From Syntrophobacteraceae bacterium (GTDB lineage Bacteria; Desulfobacterota; Syntrophobacteria; Syntrophobacterales; Syntrophobacteraceae): a stretch of DNA of 36,168 bases. Below are positions 7,488 through 15,534 of this stretch, piece by piece. The position numbers and the translations under genes are program-made. Numbering within the stretch: the stretch's first letter is position 1; each line of letters opens with the position of its first letter. The stretch is taken from NCBI GenBank assembly GCA_003165235.1, contig PLSV01000211.1, forward strand, positions 1 through 36,168, read 5' to 3'. The notes beneath the pieces were generated by a model. That model was not told where the DNA came from and did no database searches. It worked only from the letters and a program-made list of their open reading frames with translations.

Positions 7488-9842
7488 CTACTGCCGCGCC
7501 AGAACCATCCGCACCTCTGCTTCGGCGTCTCTGATCAGTTCGCCGCTAACATCCACCGTCACGCTGTGAATCATGCCGCTAAACGGAAACGGCGGCTTGT
7601 ATTCAGGAGTCACCGGAGCGCCAATGTCCACGCCGCAGACTATGCTGCTGAGCAAGCCGATAGCGAGCGGGTTGGTCAGCTCGATACTGCTCTCTCCGAC
7701 CAGCCTGGAGTCGAAGTAGAGCTGGCCCTTGCCGGGTGCGCCTCTGCCGTTGGCGATGTCGGGTTTGCCCGTCACCTCGAACTCAAAGCGCAACTCGTGA
7801 CGTCCTGTGGGAACGGTCTCGACGGATTCGACATAATAGAGGTTCCGGCCGACGTAGTTGTAAGCATAGCGGAGCTTGCCGTTCTGAACATAGAGCGAGT
7901 AGCCGCCGTCGTTGCCGCCCTGGGACAGGAGCACGCCTTCCGCGCCGTCCATGGGGATCTCCACGTCCGCGGTTATACTGTGAGGGCGGTTGAGTATGTT
8001 GACCGTGGCGTTTGCAGGCGCCCCCTGGGTGTGAGGGTAAAACACGTACGATGTGCGGTCGACAGCGATCTTCGGACGCTCGTCGGCAAAACGCAGAGTG
8101 CCGCGCGAATCGATGGGCATTACGTTATACTTGCCGGCCTCGACGTACCACATGGCGATCATCTCGATCAGCTTAGCGCGATTCTGCCCGGCGACGTTGT
8201 GATTCTCCGCAAAATCCTCGTCAACGTGGTAGAGCTCCCAGGCCGTCGCGTCGAGTTCGGTCAACTTGTCCCTGTCAATCGGCGCGCCGAAGAATTTGCC
8301 GGCTTCCGCGAAAGACGGTCCCGGCCACGGGCATATCGCGCGCCAGCCGTCGTGGTAGATGGAACGGTGGCCGAACATCTCGAAGTACTGGGTGAGGCGC
8401 CTGGTGGGCGCCTGAGCGTTGTCGAAGGTATGCGCCAGGCTCCATCCTTCAATGGGCGATTGAGTGACGCCCCTGATAGACGTGGGCGCTTCTATGCCGG
8501 CCGCCTCCAGCACCGTTGGCGTCATGTCGATGGCATGGGCGTATTGTGTGCGTATTTCTCCCTTCGCTTCGATTCCTTTGGGCCAGTGCACGATGAACGG
8601 GTCACTCACCCCGCCGCGGTAAGTCTCGCGTTTCCAGCGGCGGAAGGGAGTGTCGCCTGCCCATGTCCAGCCCCACGGGTAGTGGTTACAGATCTCCGGG
8701 CCGCCAAGCTTGTCCATGGCAGCCAGGTTCTCTTCCAGCGAGCCCGGCACGTTGTTGAAGAACAGCGCTTCGTTGACCATGCCCTGCGGCCCGCCCTCTG
8801 AGCTGGCGCCGTTGTCCGACAGCACCATGATCAGAGTGTTGTCCAACTCGCCGAGCTTTTTCAGGAACTCGATCAACCGCCCGATGTGGAAGTCGGTATG
8901 GGTCAGAAAACCGGCGAAGACTTCCATCATGCGGGCGTAAAGCTTTTTCTCCTCGGCGGACAATGGATCCCACCGCGGGACGTCCGGGTCATGACGGGAG
9001 AGCTCGGCCTCGGCGGGTACGATCCCCATTTGCTTCTGGCGCTTGAAGATCTGCTCCCGGAGCGCTTCCCAGCCCGCGTCGAACTTCCCTTTATACCTGT
9101 CCGCCCATTCTTTCGGCACGTGATGGGGCGCGTGCATCGCGCCGGGGCAGAAATACATGAAGAACGGCTTGTCGGGGGCGATCTGCTTGGAGTCCGCGAT
9201 GAAGCTGATGGCCTTATCCACCAGGTCCTCCGTCAGGTGGTAGCCCTCTTCGGGAGTCCTTTCGGCTTCGACCGTGTGGTTGTCGTATACCAGTTCAGGG
9301 TAGTACTGGTGTGTCTCGCCGCCCAGGAAGCCATAGAATCGCTCAAATCCGCGCCCCAGCGGCCAGCGGTCATAGGGGCCTGCGGCCGAGGTCTGGTCTG
9401 AGGGCGTCAGGTGCCACTTGCCGATAGCGTACGTATTGTAGCCATGCTGCAGGAGCATCTCTGAAAGGAAACCGTTTTCGAAAGGAATGTTGCCGTTGCC
9501 GCCTGGATAACCCGTCGAGCCTTCGGTTATGCACGACATCGCGTTCGAGTGATGGTTGCGCCCGGTGAGCACGCAGGAACGCGTGGGCGAGCACAGTGCG
9601 GTGGTGTGCATGTTGTTGTAAAGCAGGCCGTTCTTTGCAAGCGAGTCGATGTTGGGCGTCTCGATGGGACTCCCGTAGCATCCCAACTGCCCATAGCCGG
9701 TGTCGTCTAAAATGATGAACAACACGTTGGGGGTCCCCTCTCTGGCGCGAAGCGGTTCGGGCCAGGCGGGCGACGATACGTCGAATGTGCGGCCGATCAC
9801 GCCGGGAAAAGTTGTTCCGGGTTTATATTCTTTAAGTCCCAT
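7488..9842 (-). CDS. Type I arylsulfatase, long form, Cys-type (CSPTR)
   Basis: A formylglycine-dependent sulfatase that should hydrolyse sulfate esters. The N-terminal metal-site aspartates are in FIILDDTGYGQLGCYG (Asp46-Asp47). The modified residue is Cys84 in CSPTRS, followed by VLTGR, matching the CxPxR consensus. The conserved GKWHL motif and VLSDNGASSEG, which supplies further metal and sulfate contacts, follow. At 784 residues it belongs to the long sulfatase group with an extra C-terminal beta-rich domain (about 560-784, GYSLYVQNGKLRYAYNY). No signal peptide is present, so it probably acts in the cytoplasm. GGAGG precedes the ATG at 9842. The gene follows a second sulfatase and a sulfatase-maturating radical SAM gene, and its stop abuts the next membrane-protein gene. 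The substrate cannot be read from sequence. Confidence 0.95.
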   Translation of the reverse strand: MGLKEYKPGTTFPGVIGRTFDVSSPAWPEPLRAREGTPNVLFIILDDTGYGQLGCYGSPIETPNIDSLAKNGLLYNNMHTTALCSPTRSCVLTGRNHHSNAMSCITEGSTGYPGGNGNIPFENGFLSEMLLQHGYNTYAIGKWHLTPSDQTSAAGPYDRWPLGRGFERFYGFLGGETHQYYPELVYDNHTVEAERTPEEGYHLTEDLVDKAISFIADSKQIAPDKPFFMYFCPGAMHAPHHVPKEWADRYKGKFDAGWEALREQIFKRQKQMGIVPAEAELSRHDPDVPRWDPLSAEEKKLYARMMEVFAGFLTHTDFHIGRLIEFLKKLGELDNTLIMVLSDNGASSEGGPQGMVNEALFFNNVPGSLEENLAAMDKLGGPEICNHYPWGWTWAGDTPFRRWKRETYRGGVSDPFIVHWPKGIEAKGEIRTQYAHAIDMTPTVLEAAGIEAPTSIRGVTQSPIEGWSLAHTFDNAQAPTRRLTQYFEMFGHRSIYHDGWRAICPWPGPSFAEAGKFFGAPIDRDKLTELDATAWELYHVDEDFAENHNVAGQNRAKLIEMIAMWYVEAGKYNVMPIDSRGTLRFADERPKIAVDRTSYVFYPHTQGAPANATVNILNRPHSITADVEIPMDGAEGVLLSQGGNDGGYSLYVQNGKLRYAYNYVGRNLYYVESVETVPTGRHELRFEFEVTGKPDIANGRGAPGKGQLYFDSRLVGESSIELTNPLAIGLLSSIVCGVDIGAPVTPEYKPPFPFSGMIHSVTVDVSGELIRDAEAEVRMVLARQ

Positions 9843-9912
9843 AAGTTGTATCCTCCTTTCTTGGCCTTTTGCGATTCAGGTTGCAGCACAATCGGTTCGT
9901 GAATAGTAAACA

Positions 9913-9948
9913 GTGAATCGTGAATGGAGGAAGTCAGTCACGAATCAC
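9913..9948. repeat. Imperfect inverted repeat between the two sulfatase genes
   Basis: GTGAATCGTGA (9913-9923) pairs with TCACGAATCAC (9938-9948) with one mismatch across a 14-base loop. The right arm is followed by another partial copy of the same motif. It lies in the 172-bp spacer between the sulfatases, with no T-tract, so it is more likely an mRNA-processing or stability element, or a dispersed intergenic repeat, than a terminator. Confidence 0.4.
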
Positions 9949-10014
9949 GAATCACGCACCATGCGGGGCGCAGCCGGCCTAGAAGGCTTGCGAGCGAAAC
10001 AATCCCTGAACGGC

Positions 10015-11493
10015 TCAGTGCATCCCGCTGCCGGAGCTATCCCGGAGTTGCTCAAGAACACGGTCCAGGTTGAACGACGCCGGCTTCTGCCTTGGTGGGA
10101 ACTCCTTGAGGGACAAGATCTGCTGCGCCACATACGCCTGCGCCGGCACCATCATGAAGGCGTGGTCCATTACCCAGTCCCAGTAGGTGTTCGAGTTCTC
10201 ATCCGCGCGCTCGAATGGATCGCGGCGAAGATTGAATATCTTGGGGAAACGAAGCGAAACGAAAGGCTCCTGCCACAATGCCATGGTTTTGGCCCGCTGT
10301 TCCATGAACACCAGCTTCCAGTCGTTAAACCGTAGCGCGACGAGCTGAGCGTCATCGTTTACATAGAAAAAGGCGTCGCGAGGGCTCTCCTTCACTTCGC
10401 CGGTCAGGTAGGGAAGCATGTTGAAGCCGTCGATTTGGACTTTGAAGGTCTTGGCCCCGGCCTTGTGGCCGACCAGGAGTTTTTCTTTGATGTCGGGCGC
10501 CCCTGCGGCCGCAAGAAGCGTCGGCAGCCAGTCCTGGTGTGAGACGATGCCGTTGAGCACCGTACCGGCGGGAATCTTTCCGGGCCAGCGGACAAACGCC
10601 GGAACCCGGAACGCGCCCTCCCAGTTGGTGTTCTTCTCGCTGCGGAAGGGAGTGATGCCGGCATCGGGCCAGGAGTTGTAGTGAGGGCCGTTGTCGGTGC
10701 TGTACATGACAATGGTGTTATCTGCAATGCCGAGATCGTCGAGTTTTTTAAGGAGGACCCCAACCTGATCGTCATGATAGACCATGGCGTCGTTGTAGAA
10801 CCCCTGTCCGCTTCTGCCCTCGTACTCCTTTTTGACGTGGGTCCTAAAATGCATGTGCGTGGAGTTCCACCAGACGAAGAAGGGTTTCCCATCCTTGTGA
10901 GCACGGTCGATGAAATCGAGCGCTTTGTCGGTAATTTCTTCGTCGATGGTTTGCATTCGCTTCTTCGTGAGCGGCCCCGTGTCTTCGATGCGGCCGTCGG
11001 CAAAGCTGTGGATGACGCCCCTGGGACCGAATTTCTTCCTGAATGCTGGGTCTTTCGGGTAGTCCGGGAGTTCTGGCTCCTCCTCGGCGTTGAGATGGTA
11101 GAGGTTGCCGAAGAACTCATCGAACCCGTGGCTACTAGGCAGGAACTCGTCTTTGTCCCCCAGATGGTTTTTCCCGAACTGGCCGGTGGCATAGCCCAGA
11201 GGTTTGAGCATTTCCGCGATGGTCGGATCTTCCGGGCGCAGCCCCAGGTCGGCCCCCGGCAGGCCCACCTTGGTCAGGCCGGTGCGGAGGGGATTCTGGC
11301 CTGTGATGAAGGCGGCGCGGCCTGCCGTGCAGCTCTGCTGCCCGTAATAGTCGGTAAACGCCACGCCTTCCTCGCCGATCCGGTCGATGTTCGGCGTTCG
11401 GTAGCCCATCATGCCCCGGTTGTTGTAGCTGATGTTCCACAAGCCGATGTCGTCTCCCCAGATTATGAGGATGTTAGGTTTTTTGTCCGCCAT
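10015..11493 (-). CDS. Type I arylsulfatase with CxAxR maturation motif
   Basis: A second formylglycine sulfatase, 492 residues from the preferred start. The ATG at 11493 (MADKKPNILIIWGDDIG) is chosen because GGAAGGAG lies just upstream; an upstream in-frame start at 11568 lacks one. Metal-site aspartates are in IIWGDDIG. The maturation site reads QQSCTAGRAAFITGQ, so the modified Cys sits in C-T-A-G-R, with alanine in place of the usual proline. GKNHLGD, STDNGPH and FRVPAFVRWPG are typical sulfatase elements. Anaerobic maturases accept C/S-x-P/A-x-R, whereas the aerobic FGE system prefers CxPxR, which fits the maturase gene encoded immediately upstream. There is no signal peptide, so it is probably cytoplasmic. 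Substrate unknown. Confidence 0.95.
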   Translation of the reverse strand: MADKKPNILIIWGDDIGLWNISYNNRGMMGYRTPNIDRIGEEGVAFTDYYGQQSCTAGRAAFITGQNPLRTGLTKVGLPGADLGLRPEDPTIAEMLKPLGYATGQFGKNHLGDKDEFLPSSHGFDEFFGNLYHLNAEEEPELPDYPKDPAFRKKFGPRGVIHSFADGRIEDTGPLTKKRMQTIDEEITDKALDFIDRAHKDGKPFFVWWNSTHMHFRTHVKKEYEGRSGQGFYNDAMVYHDDQVGVLLKKLDDLGIADNTIVMYSTDNGPHYNSWPDAGITPFRSEKNTNWEGAFRVPAFVRWPGKIPAGTVLNGIVSHQDWLPTLLAAAGAPDIKEKLLVGHKAGAKTFKVQIDGFNMLPYLTGEVKESPRDAFFYVNDDAQLVALRFNDWKLVFMEQRAKTMALWQEPFVSLRFPKIFNLRRDPFERADENSNTYWDWVMDHAFMMVPAQAYVAQQILSLKEFPPRQKPASFNLDRVLEQLRDSSGSGMH

Positions 11494-11595
11494 GATATAG
11501 TCTCCTTCCGCAACGTTTGTAACTGCGCAGGGATGGACGACCTCAATGGAACTGGGCCATCCAGTCACCCTGCCACAAATCGCCAGTCGCCAATG

Positions 11596-12888
11596 TCATG
11601 CCTGACTCCCGTGACACTTCTTGAATTTCACTCCACTCCCGCACGGACAGGGATCGTTTCTCCCTGCGCTTGCGAACCTTGTCTTGAGATCTCCCCGCTC
11701 CCTTGCCAAAATGGCCATGACCTCAGAGGCAGGCCGGTTCGTCCGAATAAGCTCAGCCATGATCCGCATGGGTTTGTCCGCATGTTTGAAGAAAGCCTTA
11801 TATCCTGCGCAGAGGTAGTTCAGCCCGGATTCGCCGTCAGGAGTTTTGCTGAACCGGTTCTTGGGACATTCCCCATTGCAGATGGATAAGACCGCGCATT
11901 CGCGGCAGCACCGAGGCAGCCCGTCTTTTTTGTCCATCCCGAACTTTCTTTGCTGCTCTGAAGCCACGATCTCGATCATTGGCGTCTTCAGGATGTTTCC
12001 CAGGTAGTGGGCCGCGTCAACGAAGTGGTCGCAGGAATAAAGGTCTCCGTTATGCTCCAGCGCCATTCCGAGGCCGCATGTGGGGCCAAAGATACAGACC
12101 GTCCCGGCCCTTCCGAGCCAGCCTGCCAGCGCTCCGTCGAAATTGAGGACAAACGTCTTCCCCACATCCGTTTTGACCCACTCATCGAAAATCTCGATCA
12201 GAAATCGGCCGAATTGTCCCGGTTGCACCGATCTGTCGGTGACCGTCTCCTCAGCCTGGAAACCGCTCTCATCCTTGCGCTCCACAATCGGAATGAACTG
12301 TATGTAGTCGAACCCGAGCTCATCCCGGAAGAACCGGTAGACCTCCAGAGGGTGAGCGGCGTTGTTCGAGTTGACCGTACAGAGAATGTTGCATTCCACT
12401 TTGTGTTTCTGAAGCAGCCGGGCGGCCCGAACGACCCTGTCGAAGGTCCCCCTGCCCGCTTTGTCTTTGCGGTAGAAGTCATGAAGCGCCCTGGGGCCAT
12501 CCATGCTGAGTCCTATGAGGAAGTCGTTCTCGCGGAAGAACCGGCACCACTCGTCGCTAAGCAGGATGCCGTTGGTTTGGAAGCTGTTTTCGACGTGGAC
12601 GCCGGGTTTCCGGCGCCTTTGCTGGAACTCCACGGAGCGCCTGAAAAAATCCAGTCCCATGAGCGTGGGCTCGCCCCCCTGCCAGGCGACGGTAACCTGG
12701 GGAGTCCTGTGGAATTCCAGGAGTTGGCGGATATAAGCCTCGTGGACCTGCGCCGACATCCGGAAATCGCTTCCGGGATAGAGCCCCTCCTTCTCCAGGA
12801 AAAAACAGTAGGCGCAATGGAGATTGCAGGCCGAACCCGTGGGCTTGGCCATGATATGAAAGGCTTTGGGAATATCACTCGCCGTCAT
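11596..12888 (-). CDS. Anaerobic sulfatase-maturating enzyme (radical SAM) with SEC-C tail
   Basis: A radical SAM enzyme that oxidises the active-site Cys (or Ser) of sulfatases to formylglycine without oxygen. The SAM [4Fe-4S] motif is CNLHCAYC (Cys21, 25, 28). WQGGEPTLMG and the SxQTNGILL stretch are typical of this family. A C-terminal SPASM-type region supplies Cys ligands for auxiliary clusters: CIFGPTCGLG, LYSCDHF, RCCRECAVLSICNGECPKNR and LCAGY. The last ~20 residues add GRNDPCPCGSGVKFKKC, a SEC-C zinc-binding motif as found at the end of SecA. AGAGGA precedes the ATG at 12888. The two downstream sulfatases (102 bp away and beyond) are the obvious substrates. What the SEC-C tail binds is unknown; it may help dock nascent or unfolded sulfatase. 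Confidence 0.93.
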   Translation of the reverse strand: MTASDIPKAFHIMAKPTGSACNLHCAYCFFLEKEGLYPGSDFRMSAQVHEAYIRQLLEFHRTPQVTVAWQGGEPTLMGLDFFRRSVEFQQRRRKPGVHVENSFQTNGILLSDEWCRFFRENDFLIGLSMDGPRALHDFYRKDKAGRGTFDRVVRAARLLQKHKVECNILCTVNSNNAAHPLEVYRFFRDELGFDYIQFIPIVERKDESGFQAEETVTDRSVQPGQFGRFLIEIFDEWVKTDVGKTFVLNFDGALAGWLGRAGTVCIFGPTCGLGMALEHNGDLYSCDHFVDAAHYLGNILKTPMIEIVASEQQRKFGMDKKDGLPRCCRECAVLSICNGECPKNRFSKTPDGESGLNYLCAGYKAFFKHADKPMRIMAELIRTNRPASEVMAILARERGDLKTRFASAGRNDPCPCGSGVKFKKCHGSQA

Positions 12889-12935
12889 CTATTTTCCTCT
12901 TTATTGGTTCTCTTATCGGCAGTGCGCGATCGGCT

Positions 12936-13490
12936 TTAAGGCGTTTCATCCGTGGACAGGCCGGATTCATCGGCCGATCTTCTCCGGAAAAACAGTTTGC
13001 CTAATTTGCCTTCACCCAGCACTCTCTCTAATTCATCGAAAGCGAAAAAGGGTATGAAAGCGACAAACATGACCATGCATCTGGCGAGCAATTCGTACCT
13101 GCCTGCGCTCATAAGCTCTTCAAAACCTCCCGCAATGCCTTTCCCGTGCAGCAACCCGATTGTGGTGGCTTCGAGGATGCCGAAGATTCCAACAAATATG
13201 CTGAACACGACAGCCTTGTATACGGTTGGCACAATCAAAGGATGGTCTTTAAGCCGCCGGCCCGGGCGCAAAGCACGTCCAACCATAATGACTTTGGCTA
13301 AAACCAGCGCCTGGATAACGCTACCCCCGTAATGCAAATAGCTGATTTGATACTCGTCCAGCACCAGTCTGCGATACCATGTAAATAATCCGAAAAAAAC
13401 GGCCAGGTACATGGAGGTCATGTAATACCCGGTCATTTCGCGGATAGCTTTGGACTTCCAGTCGGCTCTCTTCGTGTTCGCTTCGTTCAT
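12936..13490 (-). CDS. Four-helix membrane protein heading the sulfatase operon
   Basis: I do not recognise a named family. The 184-residue protein has four likely membrane segments: about 22-40 (YYMTSMYLAVFFGLF), 55-75 (GGSVIQALVLAKVIMVG), 90-112 (VYKAVVFSIFVGIFGIL) and 134-152 (LLARCMVMFVAFIPFF). Charged termini and a basic loop (ALRPGRRLKD) lie between helices. AGGAT lies upstream of the ATG at 13490. It ends 47 bp before the maturase gene on the same strand, so it is probably the first gene of the sulfatase operon. No transporter, redox or catalytic motif is visible. Confidence 0.75.
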   Translation of the reverse strand: MNEANTKRADWKSKAIREMTGYYMTSMYLAVFFGLFTWYRRLVLDEYQISYLHYGGSVIQALVLAKVIMVGRALRPGRRLKDHPLIVPTVYKAVVFSIFVGIFGILEATTIGLLHGKGIAGGFEELMSAGRYELLARCMVMFVAFIPFFAFDELERVLGEGKLGKLFFRRRSADESGLSTDETP

Positions 13491-13907
13491 TGTCTATCCT
13501 AATCCTCTCCACTTTTAGCAGCGTCGCATTCGTCCAACGTCACAACCGTCTCACAGGGGCATTGTGTGGACCCTCCCATGCGAAGGCTTCCTTTCGTTCT
13601 CCATTGGGAAACAGCTATTATGCAGCTCTGAAAGGACTGTTGAAGCAGCGCCCTGCCCTCTCACGATCCAGGCGCCCGGGGTTAGAGTGCTTCGACAATT
13701 CGTGCAGCAGAGATATCAGGCTAAAAGATAGACGGTAAACATTCACCGATGGGGCGCAATAGGGTGAAATACCCATTTAAGGCGGTGCGGAAACCTAATT
13801 CGCAGAGGCTCTTATACTGAGAGGAGAGCGAGAAGCGAGAAGACACAAGGCCGAGTTTCACGCAAAGACGCGAAGGGCCGAGGGCGGGAAGCGGGAAGCA
13901 ATTCCTA

Positions 13908-13971
13908 AATCCCTCAATCCCTTAATCCCTCAATTCCTTAATCCCTCAATTCCTTAATCCCTCAATTCCTC
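13908..13971. repeat. Tandem repeat, four copies of a 16-bp unit
   Basis: Four head-to-tail copies of AATCCCTCAATTCCTT occupy 13908-13923, 13924-13939, 13940-13955 and 13956-13971. The first copy differs at one position (C for T), the last ends in C, and a partial fifth (AATCCTGAT) follows. Each unit is itself two near-identical 8-mers. There is no spacer, so it is a minisatellite and not a CRISPR array. Confidence 0.92.
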
Positions 13972-14210
13972 AATCCTGATGGGCAGCACCTGAAGGTTGA
14001 CAAATGTGACGGACATGGAAAGGTTGATCGATCCGTTGTGAAGTCAACGTTTAGGAGAGCTGTACGTAACAAAGCCTGTTTTTCTGAGTGAGTTTAGGTT
14101 GTTATAGCGACTTAGCGCTTCTGTATACTTTTATCTCTCCTTCTGTTTTTGTCAACCGAATAAATAATAGAGGAGCTAAAAAGCGAGTATGGAGTGAATT
14201 AGGATGAAAT

Positions 14211-14250
14211 AAAGAGCTGGTTGCCGATACCCCCCGACAACCAGCTCTTT
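14211..14250. terminator. Strong bidirectional rho-independent terminator
   Basis: AAAGAGCTGGTTG (14211-14223) and CAACCAGCTCTTT (14238-14250) form a perfect 13-bp stem with a 14-base loop containing a C6 run. T-rich sequence follows on either strand (CTCTTTTTAT on plus, CTCTTTATTT on minus). It lies 73 bases beyond the end of the DUF3237 gene, which it would terminate on the minus strand. Confidence 0.8.
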
Positions 14251-14322
14251 TTATGAATGAGAGAAGGTCTGTCGAATTAATTATGCTACATCATAACTTA
14301 CAACTTTAGCAAATACATTTCA

Positions 14323-14901
14323 CTACTTGATCAAGTACGCGTCATATACGACACCATTGCCCAATCGCATCGCGTAACCTATTCCCATCGCACGATTCAG
14401 CCAGTTATATTTCTTTGAACTAGTCTCAAATGTCATATAAAATCTAAAGTAATATTGAGATGGATCGACGACTTCGCCCTTAGCAACCTTAGCCTGTACT
14501 TCAGCTGGGCCGTAACGGAACCCCTTGGTTTGCAGGTAAATTAGCGAATCATCATCAGCTTGTAAGAGATATCGTGCATCCAGATACGCTACTCCATCCT
14601 TCGTAACCGTTACCCAGTCTGCCCCATTATTCAGGATTTTTCCATTCAGTAGCGGACCTTCGAACTTACCCCCAGTGACGGGTACTATTCGGCGCCTCCC
14701 GAGATCCGAAGTCTCTCCGACATCCCAAACGGGTGCAACCAGATCGACCGTGAACCGGGCCATGAACTCAAGATTTGGTTTAGGCGGTTCGAAACCTTTG
14801 TTATCAGCAACTGTTGTTCCTTTTTGCGGCGATTCGGCTAGGCAGACTCCGGACAGAGTGATCGCTAATGAGATACAAATAATGTAAGCCCACTCTTTCA
14901 T
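14323..14901 (-). CDS. Exported DUF3237 domain protein
   Basis: A DUF3237-family protein preceded by a signal peptide (about residues 1-22, cleavage near CLAES). The domain covers almost all of the mature chain. It shows the family's conserved runs: APVWDVGETSDLGRRRIVPV, GGKFEGPLLNGKIL, GADWVTVTKDG, LDARYLLQADDDSLIYLQ, and a C-terminal YNWLNRAMGIGYAMRLG. The biochemical function of DUF3237 is unknown. GGAGGTAAAAA directly precedes the ATG at 14901. It sits alone between the terminator at 14211-14250 and the Dabb gene, and its codon and base use look somewhat more AT-rich than the neighbouring sulfatase genes. Most relatives I recall lack a signal peptide; this one looks exported. Confidence 0.9.
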   Translation of the reverse strand: MKEWAYIICISLAITLSGVCLAESPQKGTTVADNKGFEPPKPNLEFMARFTVDLVAPVWDVGETSDLGRRRIVPVTGGKFEGPLLNGKILNNGADWVTVTKDGVAYLDARYLLQADDDSLIYLQTKGFRYGPAEVQAKVAKGEVVDPSQYYFRFYMTFETSSKKYNWLNRAMGIGYAMRLGNGVVYDAYLIK

Positions 14902-14965
14902 TTTTTACCTCCGCACGTATCGAAATAAGGTCGATGTCTTCTCTCATTTAGATCATCTATGAAAT

Positions 14966-14984
14966 TAAGGCATGGATCGCCTTA
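14966..14984 (-). terminator. Weak hairpin downstream of the Dabb gene
   Basis: TAAGGC (14966-14971) pairs with GCCTTA (14979-14984) over a seven-base loop; on the minus strand it is followed by ATTTC only. It lies 37 bases past the end of the Dabb gene and could be a weak terminator. Confidence 0.3.
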
Positions 14985-15021
14985 GGATAAAAAAACCAGT
15001 TTTTGCACACACGTTCGAGTT

Positions 15022-15315
15022 TCAAATCTCGAAATCGGCGGTGATTATACTGTCGCAATGTTCCAGGATTTTCTTCAATACTTCCTGATGCGCGGGGTGA
15101 GACCTGTAGCGCTCGATAGCTTCAATATTTTCAAATTCCGTTACCAGGCCGAAATCGTAAGACCTCTCTGAACGCAGCACATCCCTGCCGAACTGGAAGT
15201 CGCCCGCAATGTCGGGGATTACCCCTGGAAGCCCCGCTAATCCCTTTTCTATGCCGGCTATCTCAGACTCGGGCACATCCTTTTTGAATTTAAACACCAC
15301 TACGCGCTTCAACAT
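15022..15315 (-). CDS. Dabb-family (stress-responsive alpha/beta barrel) protein
   Basis: A 97-residue ferredoxin-like dimeric alpha/beta-barrel protein of the Dabb family. It opens with the typical strand MLKRVVVFKFKKDVPESEI. The centre holds the family pattern FGRDVLRSERSYDFGLVTEF, and the end has the helix-strand ERYRSHPAHQEVLKKI followed by ITADFEI. The conserved histidine in HPAH is present. Members are small cytoplasmic proteins, some of them enzymes acting on polyketide-like substrates, but most have no assigned role. GGAGGTG precedes the ATG at 15315. It stands between the large cyclase gene and the DUF3237 gene, with separate intergenic spaces on both sides. Confidence 0.9.
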   Translation of the reverse strand: MLKRVVVFKFKKDVPESEIAGIEKGLAGLPGVIPDIAGDFQFGRDVLRSERSYDFGLVTEFENIEAIERYRSHPAHQEVLKKILEHCDSIITADFEI

Positions 15316-15480
15316 GATTCCACCTCCAATGTTTACATGAGTAAAATTCTATTTGCCCAAATCGATTTTACCTTTAATCCGGAATAATGGATCAGCTTCT
15401 GCCTCCATGTATCCAAATTGCATGTTCAGATCAAATTATTGCCCGAGATAACGCATAGGTTGTCTTCGGGGCGTCGAAGC

Positions 15481-15509
15481 GAAAACCCCCTTTCCCGTCA
15501 GTCCGGGGG
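15481..15509 (-). terminator. Putative rho-independent terminator of the cyclase-TPR gene
   Basis: On the minus strand CCCCC (15509-15505) can pair with GGGGG (15490-15486) across a 14-base loop, followed at once by TTTTC. It starts 26 bases after the stop codon of the cyclase-ATPase-TPR gene. The stem is short but GC-only, and a further CTTCG/CGAAG hairpin follows. Confidence 0.5.
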
Positions 15510-15534
15510 ATACTTAGAAGCGAACACTAATTCA

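Larger units (their letters stand above)
13491..14322. other. Long gene-free stretch with repeats and a terminator
   Basis: About 830 bases lie between the sulfatase operon and the DUF3237 gene. It must contain the promoter of the sulfatase operon at its left end, though I could not identify a convincing -35/-10 pair. It also holds a purine-rich tract near 13815-13900, the 16-bp tandem repeat at 13908-13971 and the strong hairpin at 14211-14250. Open frames here are short, without ribosome binding sites or recognisable products. The part between the tandem repeat and the terminator (13972-14210) shows nothing I can name. Confidence 0.6.

Noticed and set aside
10404..11192. A 262-codon minus-strand frame inside the second sulfatase
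   Set aside because: It is extremely Ser/Thr/Arg-rich, overlaps the sulfatase frame completely, and is a shadow of it.
7383..12939. Long plus-strand open frames (up to about 470 codons) opposite the sulfatase and maturase genes
   Set aside because: They mirror strong minus-strand genes with known catalytic motifs, have no ribosome binding sites or recognisable domains, and arise from codon bias on the opposite strand.
13908..13977. Possible CRISPR array
   Set aside because: The repeats are contiguous 16-mers without spacers and there are no cas genes.
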